Below are positions 16,768 through 25,384 of a stretch of 64,000 nt of DNA, in pieces (position 1 is the first letter of the stretch; the number at the start of each line of letters is the position of its first letter). The position numbers were made by a program, and so were the translations under genes. The notes beneath the pieces are model-generated. The model searched no databases. It saw nothing but the letters and a program-made list of their open reading frames with translations, and was not told the DNA's origin. This DNA comes from Hyphomicrobiaceae bacterium (GTDB lineage: Bacteria > Pseudomonadota > Alphaproteobacteria > Rhizobiales > Hyphomicrobiaceae), in contig JACKJI010000009.1 in assembly GCA_020638035.1 (NCBI GenBank), positions 18,930 to 82,929 on the forward strand, read 5' to 3'.

Positions 16768-17436
16768 ATGGTCGGCATGGATTGGACAGTCGCAGGGCTC
16801 TGGGGAGTGGTTGCTCTCAGTGGCGTCTACCACGGAGCCAATCCTGCCATGGGTTGGCCGCTTGCCGTGTCAGCCGCACTCATGGATCGCACGCCGAGTT
16901 CCTTGGCATCCGCATTCTGGCCGCTTGCCGTCGGCCACTTCCTTGCGATGCTTGTCGTCGTGCTTCCTTTCGCTTTGGTCGTCTCACTCGTCGAATGGAA
17001 GTTCCAGATCCGGATCGCTGCGGCGCTCACTGTTATGACGTTCGGGGTCTACCGACTTCTCATGCCTCGTCACCCCCGGGCCTTGTCGCGAATACCGCCG
17101 TCGCAGCTTGGACTGTGGTCCTTCATGGCTGCGCTCGCACATGGTGCCGGACTGATGATCCTCCCGATCTATCTCGGCATTTGCACCTCCGACACCTTGA
17201 CGCCTGGACATGAAGCCGCCCGCCGCCTGCTGGAAACGCATCTCGCTCTGGCCGGATTTGTTTCCGCCGTCCACACACTTACGATGGTTCTTACGGGCGG
17301 GCTGATGGCATGGCTCGCATATCGCTACCTCGGTCTGAGTTTCATCGCACGCTCGTGGTTCAACCTGGACGCGGTGTGGGCATCAAGCCTCATCGCAGTC
17401 GGCGCGCTCTCTCTCTTTCTGACGCTACTGGGTTAA
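16768..17436 (+). CDS. Multi-pass membrane protein co-transcribed with mtoX
   Basis: 222 residues beginning 2 bp after the mtoX stop, so certainly co-transcribed. About six hydrophobic helices are visible (WTVAGLWGVVALSGVYHG, AFWPLAVGHFLAMLVVVLPFALVV, a segment near 80-95, LGLWSFMAALAHGAGLMILPIYLGI, LALAGFVSAVHTLTMVLTGGLMAWL, SSLIAVGALSLFLTLLG), with several His and Met in or next to helices (YHG, GHF, AHG, VHT). That pattern could suit metal or haem handling, but no family was recognised. Metal delivery to MtoX is speculation. Confidence 0.75.
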   Translation: MVGMDWTVAGLWGVVALSGVYHGANPAMGWPLAVSAALMDRTPSSLASAFWPLAVGHFLAMLVVVLPFALVVSLVEWKFQIRIAAALTVMTFGVYRLLMPRHPRALSRIPPSQLGLWSFMAALAHGAGLMILPIYLGICTSDTLTPGHEAARRLLETHLALAGFVSAVHTLTMVLTGGLMAWLAYRYLGLSFIARSWFNLDAVWASSLIAVGALSLFLTLLG

Positions 17437-17446
17437 GGGCACATCG

Positions 17447-17860
17447 TCAGCGCGAGGGGTTGTCTTGCATTCCCGGGTCGATTGGTGTCTCCACATGTCC
17501 GCCTGCATCGGCCCAGTCCTTGAATGCTCCGAGGTTGTAAACATTCGGATAGCCCATCTCCAACAACACCTTGGCGCTCAGCACAGAACGACCACCCGAG
17601 GCACAATAGAGAATGTAGGTCCTTTCCCTGGAGAATGCCTGATCATGATATTTGCAGCTCGGGTCGGCGCGGAACTCAAGCATGCCCCGCGACACATGGA
17701 TGGCGCCTGCGATCTTGCCGGTTTTCTCGACCTCAGGAGCGTCCCTGACGTCAACCACAACAGCTCCGGATTCGGAGATGAGTTGCTCCGCTTTCAACCG
17801 GTCGATACGCGGCACCAGCGTTTCCGCACTGCTGATCATGTCCGATACACTCTTGGTCAT
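17447..17860 (-). CDS. Rhodanese-like sulfurtransferase
   Basis: 137 residues from ATG 17860, chosen for GAAGGA ten bases upstream; an earlier ATG would overlap the next gene. Single rhodanese domain: AVVVDVRDAPEVEKTGKIAGAIHVSRGMLEF, active-site loop YCASGGRS with the persulfide-forming Cys, and VYNLGAFKDWADAGG. Single-domain rhodaneses carry sulfane sulfur. It lies head-to-tail with a lipoyl-carrier gene and converges on the mtoX operon, which fits handling of sulfide released from methanethiol (inference). Confidence 0.87.
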   Translation of the reverse strand: MTKSVSDMISSAETLVPRIDRLKAEQLISESGAVVVDVRDAPEVEKTGKIAGAIHVSRGMLEFRADPSCKYHDQAFSRERTYILYCASGGRSVLSAKVLLEMGYPNVYNLGAFKDWADAGGHVETPIDPGMQDNPSR

Positions 17861-17900
17861 GTACTGTTCCTTCGCTGATTGATCGTTGCCTGGCGCGGGC

Positions 17901-18302
17901 TCAATCATCGGCGCCAACGTGTAATCGATAGGCATCCGCGGTCATCAGAGACTGATGATCGATGGCGGAATCGAGAGTGATGCGGATGAGCCAACCGGCG
18001 CCGTAACAGTCGCTGTTGGTCAGCGCCGGATCGCCTTCGAGCTCTACATTGCAAGCAACGATAGTTCCATCCGCCGGAGCGACGAGATCCGAAACGACCT
18101 TGGCCGCCTCTATCGTGCCGAACGCGACACCGGCGCTGATGCGCTGCCCAGCCGCCGGCAGAGAGACACCAACGACGTCACCCAGTTGATCCTGGGCGAA
18201 ATGGCTGACACCAATGACGGCACCGCCGGGCTCAGCACGTTCTTGAATCCAGAGATTTTCCGCATGGTAGAGCCGGTCGTCCGGGAATTTCGATGATGCC
18301 AT
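17901..18302 (-). CDS. Glycine-cleavage H-like lipoyl carrier protein
   Basis: 133 residues. Barrel-sandwich lipoyl domain: LYHAENLWIQ, VIGVSHFAQDQLGDVVGVSLPAAGQ, then GTIEAAKVVSDLVAPADGTIVACN, where the Lys in EAAKVVSD matches the lipoylated lysine (ESVKAVSD in GcvH), and a C-terminal GWLIRITL. No gcvT or gcvP is nearby. Similar stand-alone carriers (LbpA) serve sHdr-type sulfur oxidation in Hyphomicrobium; no hdr genes are in the window, so a sulfur role is inferred only from rhodanese, OsmC and mtoX neighbours. Confidence 0.78.
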   Translation of the reverse strand: MASSKFPDDRLYHAENLWIQERAEPGGAVIGVSHFAQDQLGDVVGVSLPAAGQRISAGVAFGTIEAAKVVSDLVAPADGTIVACNVELEGDPALTNSDCYGAGWLIRITLDSAIDHQSLMTADAYRLHVGADD

Positions 18303-18461
18303 CAGAGGGGACTGCCTTGTCGGTGTTGGGTGTCGCACGCACGCTTAGGCGCTGCCATGAACCTGGGTCGAGGGAGCCTCAACGCACCGCAGCGAAGTGC
18401 ACGGCTCGGAAGGCGCGTTGGAGCGATCGCCTCCCGTGTGACTATGGCTGCATGAACCTCG

Positions 18462-19004
18462 TCACTCCGCCGCAGCGCCGAGGCTCAACGACTGACCGTT
18501 GGCGCTGACCTTGCCGACCACCTCGATCGGACGTTGCAGCGTATCAAGAACGGGGCAGTGGCTCTCAACGGCTTGAACGAGTGTTCTGATCTGTTCGGCT
18601 GATGCCGAACTCTGGATCAATGTCTCGTAGGAAATTTTCGAGTATCCAGCCGGCACATTCGGATCGAGCGCGAACAATCCCTTGAGGTCTAGGTGTCCCT
18701 TCAGGTTGCATTTCACTGAATCAAGCGGGATTCCCATGACCGCGGCATAGGCGCTGTACATGACTTCCTGACAGGTGCCGAGCGCGACAAGAATGAGTTC
18801 GACCGGGTTCATGCCGGTGTCACCGCCTGCAAGCTCGGGCGGCTCGTCGGTTATCAAAGGCGGAAAATTACGTACGGTCGCCTTGCACCTGACGTTCTCG
18901 ACCAGTTCGGTGTCGGCACGGAAAATGACCTTGGATGCATTCGGACTGTTCTGAATGCCCTCGATCGTCTTGAGCAAGGCTGACTTCACTTGATCCTGGG
19001 ACAT
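18462..19004 (-). CDS. OsmC-family peroxiredoxin-like protein
   Basis: 180 residues from ATG 19004 behind GGAGAGGAACG. The two OsmC/Ohr cysteines are present in context: VALGTCQEVMYSAYAA and VESHCPVLDTL. The family reduces organic hydroperoxides or, in some members, acts on persulfides. The N-terminal 45 residues (FRADTELVENVRCKATVRNF) match the YhfA/OsmC branch. Since MtoX makes H2O2 and H2S, an OsmC thiol-peroxidase next to it is sensible, though this is inference. Confidence 0.85.
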   Translation of the reverse strand: MSQDQVKSALLKTIEGIQNSPNASKVIFRADTELVENVRCKATVRNFPPLITDEPPELAGGDTGMNPVELILVALGTCQEVMYSAYAAVMGIPLDSVKCNLKGHLDLKGLFALDPNVPAGYSKISYETLIQSSASAEQIRTLVQAVESHCPVLDTLQRPIEVVGKVSANGQSLSLGAAAE

Positions 19005-19107
19005 GGCGTTCCTCTCCTGCATTTTTCACTTTTTTCAGGAGACGATTACGCCACGTCGCACCAGTCCTCACAATTCGGGCCACTACCACCGAAACATAGT
19101 GGTTTCC

Positions 19108-19752
19108 CTAGCTGGACCGCTTTCCCTCCACCATCGCGGCCACCGGTTCGCATTCCAATCTGGACAACATCTTGACCAGATGAACCACGCTGCGTGCGCC
19201 CATCTTGGCCATCATGTTCGCGCGATAAACCTCTACCGTCTTGCCGCTCAGTCCCAGTTCGTGTGCGATCTGCTTGGTGGACTTTCCAGATCCGACCAGT
19301 ACCGCAATCTCCCGCTCTCGTCGTGTGAGTTGCCCGAAGAGAGAGCGAACCTTCTTGTCTTGGGCCCATTCAAGCCAGGCGCGCTGCGCCATCTGCAAGG
19401 CGTGCTCGGTCCGCTCGATCAGGGCCTGATCGTTGTAGGGCTTCTGGAGGAAGTCGACGGCTCCGGCGCGCATGGCGCGAACCGCCATCGGCACATCACC
19501 ATGCCCCGTGACCATGATGATCGGCAGGCGCCAATCGCGCTGTTGCACTTCGCGCTGAAGTTCCAATCCACTCATGCCAGGCATACGTACATCAAGTATG
19601 AGGCACGCCGGCTCACCGGAATAGTCCTCAAGGAATTCGCTGGCCGAGCCATAACAGACGACCTCGTGCCCAACAGATTCGAGAAGCCAGCGCAGTGACT
19701 CGCGTGCTGCTGCGTCGTCGTCCACCACCAGGACCGAACCTTTATGGTTCAT
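19108..19752 (-). CDS. FixJ/StyR-type response regulator
   Basis: 214 residues: receiver domain 1-125 with phospho-acceptor Asp54 (ACLILDVRMPGMSG), acidic pocket DDD11-13, Thr in VTGHGDVPMAVRAMRAGAVDFLQKPY; LuxR-type HTH 140-200 (LTRREREIAVLVGSGKSTKQIAHELGLSGKTVEVYRANMMAKM). FixJ-class regulators activate transcription when phosphorylated. Its ATG overlaps the stop of the kinase gene, so they are translationally coupled. Likely targets are the flanking porin, MauG/SCO or OsmC genes (inference). Confidence 0.92.
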   Translation of the reverse strand: MNHKGSVLVVDDDAAARESLRWLLESVGHEVVCYGSASEFLEDYSGEPACLILDVRMPGMSGLELQREVQQRDWRLPIIMVTGHGDVPMAVRAMRAGAVDFLQKPYNDQALIERTEHALQMAQRAWLEWAQDKKVRSLFGQLTRREREIAVLVGSGKSTKQIAHELGLSGKTVEVYRANMMAKMGARSVVHLVKMLSRLECEPVAAMVEGKRSS

Positions 19753-21053
19753 TGCAACACCAGGTGCTCGCCGAGGGGCGGCAATTCGAATGCGAAGGAC
19801 AACCCCTGCCCTGCTTCATGTTGCGCAGCCGACAGATTGCCGCCGTGTGCCTCTACGATCGACCGACATATGGATAGTCCCATGCCCATGCCGGCCTGCT
19901 TGGTCGTGAAGAACGGTGTGAAGAGCTTGCCAATCTCGTCGGGCGGAAGTCCCGGGCCGGTGTCATCGATGCAGACCCTCGCCATTCCGGTCGATGCGGT
20001 GCTTGTGGTGATCCTCATTCTCCGCTGACTCGCAGGAACACATTCCATCGCTTCAAAGCCGTTGCGAACGATGTTGAGCACCACCTGCTCCAGCTGCGTC
20101 CGCTCTCCCAGAACGACAGGCAGGTTGCTGGCCAGCTCACATTCAATGACGACGTGTTGAGCGCGCGCCTCGATCTCCGCAATCGATAGGACCTGCCCCA
20201 CAACATCGTTCATAGACAAGCTCGATACCGTTTCGCCCTCCTTGGATATGAACCCGCGCAGGCTGCGGATAATGTTCGCGGCACGTTCCGCTTGCGCGCA
20301 CACATGCTCCATCGCTGCCGCTACGTCTGCATTCGCCGGACTTCCGCGCAATCGTAGGTGCGCACCCCTGGAGTAGTTGGCAATAGCGGTGAGAGGCTGG
20401 TTCAGCTCGTGCGCAAGCATTGTCGCAAGTTGCCCCATGGTGTCCATGCGGGACGCGTGAGCCAACTCGCGATATTCCCGTCTCAGGTGCTGCTCATAGA
20501 GCTTTTGCGCACTGATGTTGCGGGTGATCGCCAGGATCGCCGTCACATTGCCGTCGCCGTCCATCAGCGGCGCGGCGTGAGTTTCCATCCATAAGCGCCG
20601 CTTCTTGAGAGAGATGATCTCGAACTCAAGCTTCTTGACCGCCCCGGCATACACGGCGTCGGTGAGCAAACGGTAGGCCGGCGCAAAATCGGGAGCGACG
20701 AGATCGTAGACAGAAATCCCGATCACCTCGCCCCGCTCATCAGCCTCGACCAGCCGCAGCCCAGCGGGGTTCATCTCCAGAATTGTGCCATCCCTCGAAT
20801 GGACTTTGACGCACTCCGGTTCTGTTTCGATGATCTGCCGGAGGTGTCTTTCGTTCTGTGCAAGCCGGGCTTCGGCAACGTGACGTTCGGCAACCTCTTT
20901 CTCGAGAATCGCTTTGGCGGACCGCAATCTCGCATTCAGTCGGGCAACATAGATCATCACGGCTGCCGCAAGCACTACGAACACCGCGCAAAAAGACTGC
21001 CAAAGCCCCAATATAGGCAAGTCCGAAACAATCTCGTTCGCGTTCATTTTCAT
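19749..21053 (-). CDS. PAS-domain sensor histidine kinase (FixL-like)
   Basis: 434 residues: one N-terminal membrane segment (about 14-36), a coiled linker, PAS about 66-185 (RQIIETEPECVKVHSRDGTILEMNPAG, ending AILAITRNISAQK), HisKA with His215 in TMLAHELNQPLTAIANYSRGA, and HATPase_c with N, G1 and G2 boxes (NIVRNGFEAM, DTGPGLP, GMGMGLSICRSIVEAHGG). The HELNQPL H-box is typical of FixL-class kinases paired with FixJ-type regulators. Whether the PAS binds haem cannot be told by eye. It is the first gene of the kinase-regulator pair; an FNR/FixK-like site lies upstream. Confidence 0.92.
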   Translation of the reverse strand: MKMNANEIVSDLPILGLWQSFCAVFVVLAAAVMIYVARLNARLRSAKAILEKEVAERHVAEARLAQNERHLRQIIETEPECVKVHSRDGTILEMNPAGLRLVEADERGEVIGISVYDLVAPDFAPAYRLLTDAVYAGAVKKLEFEIISLKKRRLWMETHAAPLMDGDGNVTAILAITRNISAQKLYEQHLRREYRELAHASRMDTMGQLATMLAHELNQPLTAIANYSRGAHLRLRGSPANADVAAAMEHVCAQAERAANIIRSLRGFISKEGETVSSLSMNDVVGQVLSIAEIEARAQHVVIECELASNLPVVLGERTQLEQVVLNIVRNGFEAMECVPASQRRMRITTSTASTGMARVCIDDTGPGLPPDEIGKLFTPFFTTKQAGMGMGLSICRSIVEAHGGNLSAAQHEAGQGLSFAFELPPLGEHLVLQ

Positions 21054-21128
21054 AGCCTATAGATCTATTCTTCCAACCTATTTATGACGATCCTTCCGGG
21101 ATGTTTGGACGCGGCATTGCTTCGTGGA

Positions 21129-21142
21129 TTGATTTATATCAC
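21129..21142 (-). promoter_or_regulatory. FNR/FixK-like box upstream of the sensor kinase
   Basis: TTGATTTATATCAC matches TTGAT-N4-ATCAA with one mismatch at the final base. It is centred about 80 bp upstream of the kinase start codon, a plausible distance for class II activation with a leader. Oxygen- or redox-linked control of the two-component system is inferred; a single near-palindrome can also arise by chance. Confidence 0.45.
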
Positions 21143-21223
21143 GCAGAGCTAATGGCGTAACGCACTTGATGTCATAAAATTGCGAATTTGATTCCGCGGA
21201 ACTGATGCGCTCCTTCAAACAAG

Positions 21224-21251
21224 GAGGGAGCAAGACAGTGCTTGCTCCCTC
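21224..21251 (-). terminator. Hairpin between porin and sensor kinase genes
   Basis: A perfect 11-bp stem (GAGGGAGCAAG/CTTGCTCCCTC) with a 6-nt loop, followed on the minus strand by TTGTTTG. It lies 160 bp after the porin stop and upstream of the kinase, so it can insulate the two. The T-tract is weak. Confidence 0.5.
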
Positions 21252-21410
21252 AGTCGATGCTGGAATGACGCTAGCTTGGGTGAGCGCCCGTCCGTCAGGG
21301 GGAGGCAGACGCGCCAGTCCAACAATTCGTTCTGACTGCCGACGCGAAACCGCGTTCACGGCAATACGACGTCTTCGCATGGCCTCTTGCAGCCAGGATG
21401 TGGCTTCCGC

Positions 21411-22802
21411 TTAGAACGCGATCAGACCACCCACTGTCACGATGTGCAGATCATCGAGGTTGTCGAATGCGCCAACAACACCAGGCCCCGACATGTTGGG
21501 ATCGTAGCTCTTGTAGTTGAGCCAAAGCGACATCGCCGCCGCATCGATTTCCTGGACTACACCCAGTCCCCACTGGGTGAGCTTGCTGCCGCTGACGCCA
21601 AAGGCCGTCAGCGCAGGATGGTACATGTCATCACGCACGCCATACTCACCGTAGAGTACCGTGTGGCCGAGAGACGACCACTTCCTCCGGAGACCGGCCT
21701 TGATATACCAGTTGTGTCCGCTCGGCTGATTGGCCGTGAAAGCCGCCCCCAATGCAGGATCAAAGACGTTGTTGTTGTCCTCGATTCCGTAGGCACCATA
21801 GAGGAAGAGCCCAGATGCCGTGTGGTGAACGAATGCACCGATCTGGAAATAGTCGGAGTCGAGGTGAACGGGATGGAATGCCGTGAGCCCGGTGACGATA
21901 TCAAAGCCCGTGAATTGACTTTCATCCCCGTGATGTGAATAGGCCGCTGCGACCGCAAGCTTGATGCCGTTGAACTCTCCCGCATAGCGCAGCGCGACAT
22001 CCCAGAAGTCATCCTCACCCCAACTCGCTGAGACCGAAAACCCGCCAAATGTTGGCGAATCGTAGCGAACTGCGTTGGTCGGTATGCCGTCGCAGTCGCC
22101 CGCAACAGGCAGCGCTGTCGAACCGCACCACATCAAGGCTCCCGTCGGGAACCCGGTTCCATTCGGCAGCACGAGCTGCGTGCCGTTACGCGACAGGTTG
22201 ATGGCCATGCCGTCGAGAGGAACCCAATTGGCCATGACAAGCGAACCCGATCCGTCGACGAGCGCGGCGGCGTGTTGCGATGCCTGCGGGATGAGACCAA
22301 CACTCACCTGTCCAAGCCGCGTGCTCTTCAGAAACCAGAACGAATAGAGCAGATCGACCGCGCTGCTGGCCAAGGCGCCATTACCGTTGACGATGCGCAA
22401 TGCCGAAGGTCCGTCATCACCGAAGCGGGAGTTTCCGGCCGTCAAGGGGTCCGACGAATTGACTTCAACTTGAATGACGTATCCAGCCGACCACTCAGGG
22501 CTAATCGTCGCTGCTCCGGTCAGCTTGAAGTGCGAGTTCAGGGTCGATCCCACACCCGTGACGTAGACGTTACTTGCAGCGCCGTTGTCATACCACATCA
22601 CCTGCTCGGCCACCCATCCTGTGATGGCGAGCGATACCTTGCGATTTCCCTTGCGCGCTGTCGTAGCTTCAAGTTCGGCTACGCGCTCCTCCAAATCCGC
22701 ACAGCAGTCCCCACCGAGGTCGGCGGCCTTCACCGCGTGGCCTGCTATAGCTGTACTCAGAATCCCCCCGAGTGCTGTTGCACAAAGCAAGAGCTTGTTC
22801 AT
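21411..22802 (-). CDS. Outer-membrane porin (alphaproteobacterial type)
   Basis: 463 residues. Signal peptide MNKLLLCATALGGILSTAIA with cleavage near GHAVKAADLGG; a short periplasmic coiled-coil region (CCADLEERVAELEATTARKGNRK) then beta-strands alternating aromatic and polar residues, ending with the terminal strand IVTVGGLIAF whose last Phe is the usual BAM recognition residue. The CC pair and the coiled coil right after the signal are typical of Rhizobiales porins of the PF02530 class. Substrate range unknown; it lies between the FixLJ-like and MauG genes. Confidence 0.82.
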   Translation of the reverse strand: MNKLLLCATALGGILSTAIAGHAVKAADLGGDCCADLEERVAELEATTARKGNRKVSLAITGWVAEQVMWYDNGAASNVYVTGVGSTLNSHFKLTGAATISPEWSAGYVIQVEVNSSDPLTAGNSRFGDDGPSALRIVNGNGALASSAVDLLYSFWFLKSTRLGQVSVGLIPQASQHAAALVDGSGSLVMANWVPLDGMAINLSRNGTQLVLPNGTGFPTGALMWCGSTALPVAGDCDGIPTNAVRYDSPTFGGFSVSASWGEDDFWDVALRYAGEFNGIKLAVAAAYSHHGDESQFTGFDIVTGLTAFHPVHLDSDYFQIGAFVHHTASGLFLYGAYGIEDNNNVFDPALGAAFTANQPSGHNWYIKAGLRRKWSSLGHTVLYGEYGVRDDMYHPALTAFGVSGSKLTQWGLGVVQEIDAAAMSLWLNYKSYDPNMSGPGVVGAFDNLDDLHIVTVGGLIAF

Positions 22803-23356
22803 CGTTTCGATCCCCTTGTTGTGCTGCTGCGCCGTGCCCCTGGCCTGTCAGCAGAATTTTTCGCCGTTGTTGAAACCCACAATCACCAGCGCCAGGCCAC
22901 TGCAAAACGAAAGAAGATCTGGACGGTGCCGGCATGCGAGAAAGGCATGCTATTTATGCGGACTTGGCACGAACAACGACAACACGAATCCATGGTTTTG
23001 GAGCAATGTGCTTTTCCCTCTGTGCCTTGGTCGTTACACAAATTTTTCAGGCAAATAACTGGCTCGGCCCGCGGCTATAGAAGGCATTTCATCCGCAAAT
23101 GAATCGCGATTATTCATTCATGATTGTTATGGGTGTTTGCTCTTTTCACGTGCGGTCAACCAATGTCGAAGACGAATCGTTGCGGCCTGGATCTGCCAGC
23201 AGGCAAATGCGCGCCACGCGATCATCTACGTCTCGGGCAATGTGCCGATCCCCGAGAAGGTGGATGTCATGCCAGCGGGTAGAGGCATTCACGCGAGCCG
23301 TTCGCGCCGGCGCGTAAACCTGAATTGGAATTTGAGGCCACGCGGCGCAGGAGCGC
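22803..23356. other. Intergenic between MauG-like and porin genes
   Basis: 554 bp with no frame that looks like a protein. The right portion follows the MauG-like stop; the left carries the porin promoter by position. AT content rises around 23090-23140 (repeated ATTCATTCATG). No terminator stem with a T-tract was recognised. Confidence 0.35.
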
Positions 23357-24490
23357 TCAACGCTTGCTGGCGTCATCGCCGTCGAGGGATCGCAGGAATG
23401 CGGCGAGCGCTGCCTTCTCATCGGCGGCGAGGTTCAGGCGCACCAGATATCCGTTGTTGCCAAAATTGGCAGCCGAGCCGCTGCTGTAGTATTCGATCAC
23501 GTCATCAAGTGTGGCGATTGAACCATCGTGCATATACGGGGGCGTGCGCGAAACATTGCGGAGACTCGGTGTCTTGTAGGCCCAGCGGTCACTCTCCTTG
23601 AGCGTTACTTCAAAGCGGCCGACATCGTTCCGAGGCTTCTCGCCGAAAGCGTCAATCGTCTCCAGAGACATTTTGGTCTCCACGCCTGGCGCAAGTGGAA
23701 TGACGTATTCACGTTCCGGTCGCATCGCCGCGCGGTATCCGATTCCGGTGTTGTGGAACTGATGATCGGTAAGGAGCGCCGAGTCCGGCTCGATGCGGTG
23801 GCAGCCGCTGCAGCCGCCTTTGCCGGTGAAAATACGAAATCCAGCAACCTCCTGTTCGTTCAACAGGTCTTTCTCGGTTCCGTAATACCAGCGGTCGAAG
23901 CGCGAGTTCGCAGAGAGCAGTGTCGCCTCGAACGAAGCAATCGCGTCACCGACCGAGCGGACTGAAATGCCTTCGCCCGGATAGACCTGCTCGAATTGCA
24001 CCGTGTAATCCTCAAGCGCACCGATGCGATCGAGGACATGTCCCATGGACGGATTGGCCATCTCGTCCTCGGCGAGGAGAGGTAGCCATGCTTGCAGATC
24101 AAGACGGGATTCACGACCGTCATGAAACAGAGAGCGTTGATAGACGACGTTGAGCAGCGACGGCGAATTGCGCCTGATCGTGCGCCCCTCCATGCCTATG
24201 GCTTTCTTCGACTGCGTCGATGCGAACGCATCCTCCTCAAGATGGCACATGGCGCATGAAAGCGTATTGTTGAAGGACAGCCGGCGATCGAAGAACAGCC
24301 TTCGACCCAATGCGACCTTGGCGACGGAAACGTTCGCGAATTTCAAGGGAAGCGCTGGCAAACCAAGGGGCACGATAAGTTCCGCGCGCCTTCGCCCGTT
24401 CGATGAGGCGTCTCCAGCGCTGAGCGTCTCCGCCAAGGCTGCTCCTGCACACACAACGATCATCGACAGAATGACTAGCCTGAATGTCAT
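23357..24490 (-). CDS. MauG/di-haem cytochrome c peroxidase-like protein
   Basis: 377 residues from ATG 24490, behind GTGAGGTG, with a signal peptide (MTFRLVILSMIVVCAGAALA). Two c-type haem sites: CAMCH at 79-83 and CSGCH at 227-231. The segment around SLFHDGRESRLDLQAWLPL and the C-terminal TPSLRNVSRTPPYMHDGSIATLDDVIEYYSSG are family hallmarks of MauG/CcpA. MauG completes quinone cofactors; in mtoX operons a MauG homologue is proposed to mature MtoX. It is 10 bp downstream of the SCO1-like gene, so the two form an operon. Confidence 0.88.
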   Translation of the reverse strand: MTFRLVILSMIVVCAGAALAETLSAGDASSNGRRRAELIVPLGLPALPLKFANVSVAKVALGRRLFFDRRLSFNNTLSCAMCHLEEDAFASTQSKKAIGMEGRTIRRNSPSLLNVVYQRSLFHDGRESRLDLQAWLPLLAEDEMANPSMGHVLDRIGALEDYTVQFEQVYPGEGISVRSVGDAIASFEATLLSANSRFDRWYYGTEKDLLNEQEVAGFRIFTGKGGCSGCHRIEPDSALLTDHQFHNTGIGYRAAMRPEREYVIPLAPGVETKMSLETIDAFGEKPRNDVGRFEVTLKESDRWAYKTPSLRNVSRTPPYMHDGSIATLDDVIEYYSSGSAANFGNNGYLVRLNLAADEKAALAAFLRSLDGDDASKR

Positions 24491-24500
24491 GGCCGGCACC

Positions 24501-25054
24501 TCACGGCTTGGCTCCATCGATTGCTGGCAGGTCCCCGTGTTCGATCAGCAGAGTACGAATATCGCTTTCGATAACGTCGGGCGTCACGAAGGCTGAGGAA
24601 TAGATTTCCCGCACCCATGATCTCTTGTCGATGAGATAGAATTTGACTTGGTGGCTTACGGTTGTCGTTGCATTGCCGTTGGCGTCGAGATCTCGCGCCG
24701 CAGCTTGGCCAAAGCTCTCGATGATCGAGCCCAGAAAGCTATCCGACCATGTGGTCAGGAAGTGCCAGGGTGCTATGCTCTGCGTCGCTCGGCGTCCAGC
24801 AGCAAAGATTTCCAATCGCTCTGGTGTGTCGACACGGGGATCGAGGCTGATGAGCACCAATCGTACCTTATCGTGGAAATCGGCGTTCTTCTTGACCAGA
24901 TCGTGGACCGTCTCGAACATCGACCAGATGGACGGGCAACCCTCCGGGTCCCGGCAGGTCGAGTAGAAGAAGCTCAAGAGCGTGATCTTATCGCTCGTGT
25001 ATGTGGACAGCCTGTGCGGCCACCATGCGTTGTCCTCCAGCACCCAAGTGCTGG
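24501..25054 (-). pseudogene. SCO1/SenC-like copper chaperone, 5' end removed by IS
   Basis: The frame reads through to the IS edge at 25055; native sequence starts mid-gene (STWVLEDNAWWPHRL), so signal or membrane anchor and the first strand are gone. What remains has the thioredoxin-fold SCO core: ITLLSFFYSTCRDPEGCPS with a C-x5-C copper pair (canonical SCO is C-x3-C), VRLVLISLDPRVDTPERLEIFA, and VSHQVKFYLIDKRSWVREIYSS. A GTG at 25041 could give a shortened cytosolic product but it would lack export. Upstream partner of the MauG-like gene, which probably lost its promoter too unless the IS supplies one. Confidence 0.82.
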
Positions 25055-25120
25055 TGACCTGCCCCAGGGTTTTCGGACCATCGATAACTTGAGAGACTGG
25101 CCTCCGAATCGGAGGACGGC

Positions 25121-25384
25121 ATGCGCAAGAGCAGGTTCCGGGACGAGCAGATGGTGGCGATCCTTCGCGAGGCGGATCGCGGGACTGTCGGCGAGGTTGC
25201 GAAGAGGCACGGCATCAGCGAGCAGACGATCTACACGTGGCGCAAGCGCTTCGGGGCGCTGCAGTCAGACGACGTGCGCCGTCTGAAGCAGCTCGAAGCG
25301 GAGAATGCGCGGCTGAAGAAGCTCGTCGCCGAGCGCGATCTCGAGATCGAGGTGATGAAGGAGATCGCCGCAAAAAAATGGTGA
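25121..25384 (+). CDS. IS3-family transposase OrfA
   Basis: 87 residues: HTH (EQMVAILREADRGTVGEVAKRHGISEQTIYTWRKRFGAL) then a leucine-zipper-like helix (LKQLEAENARLKKLVAERDLEIEVMKEI). Binds the IS ends. It finishes AAKKW just after a run of seven A (25372-25378), where a -1 slip would fuse it to OrfB. Confidence 0.92.
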   Translation: MRKSRFRDEQMVAILREADRGTVGEVAKRHGISEQTIYTWRKRFGALQSDDVRRLKQLEAENARLKKLVAERDLEIEVMKEIAAKKW

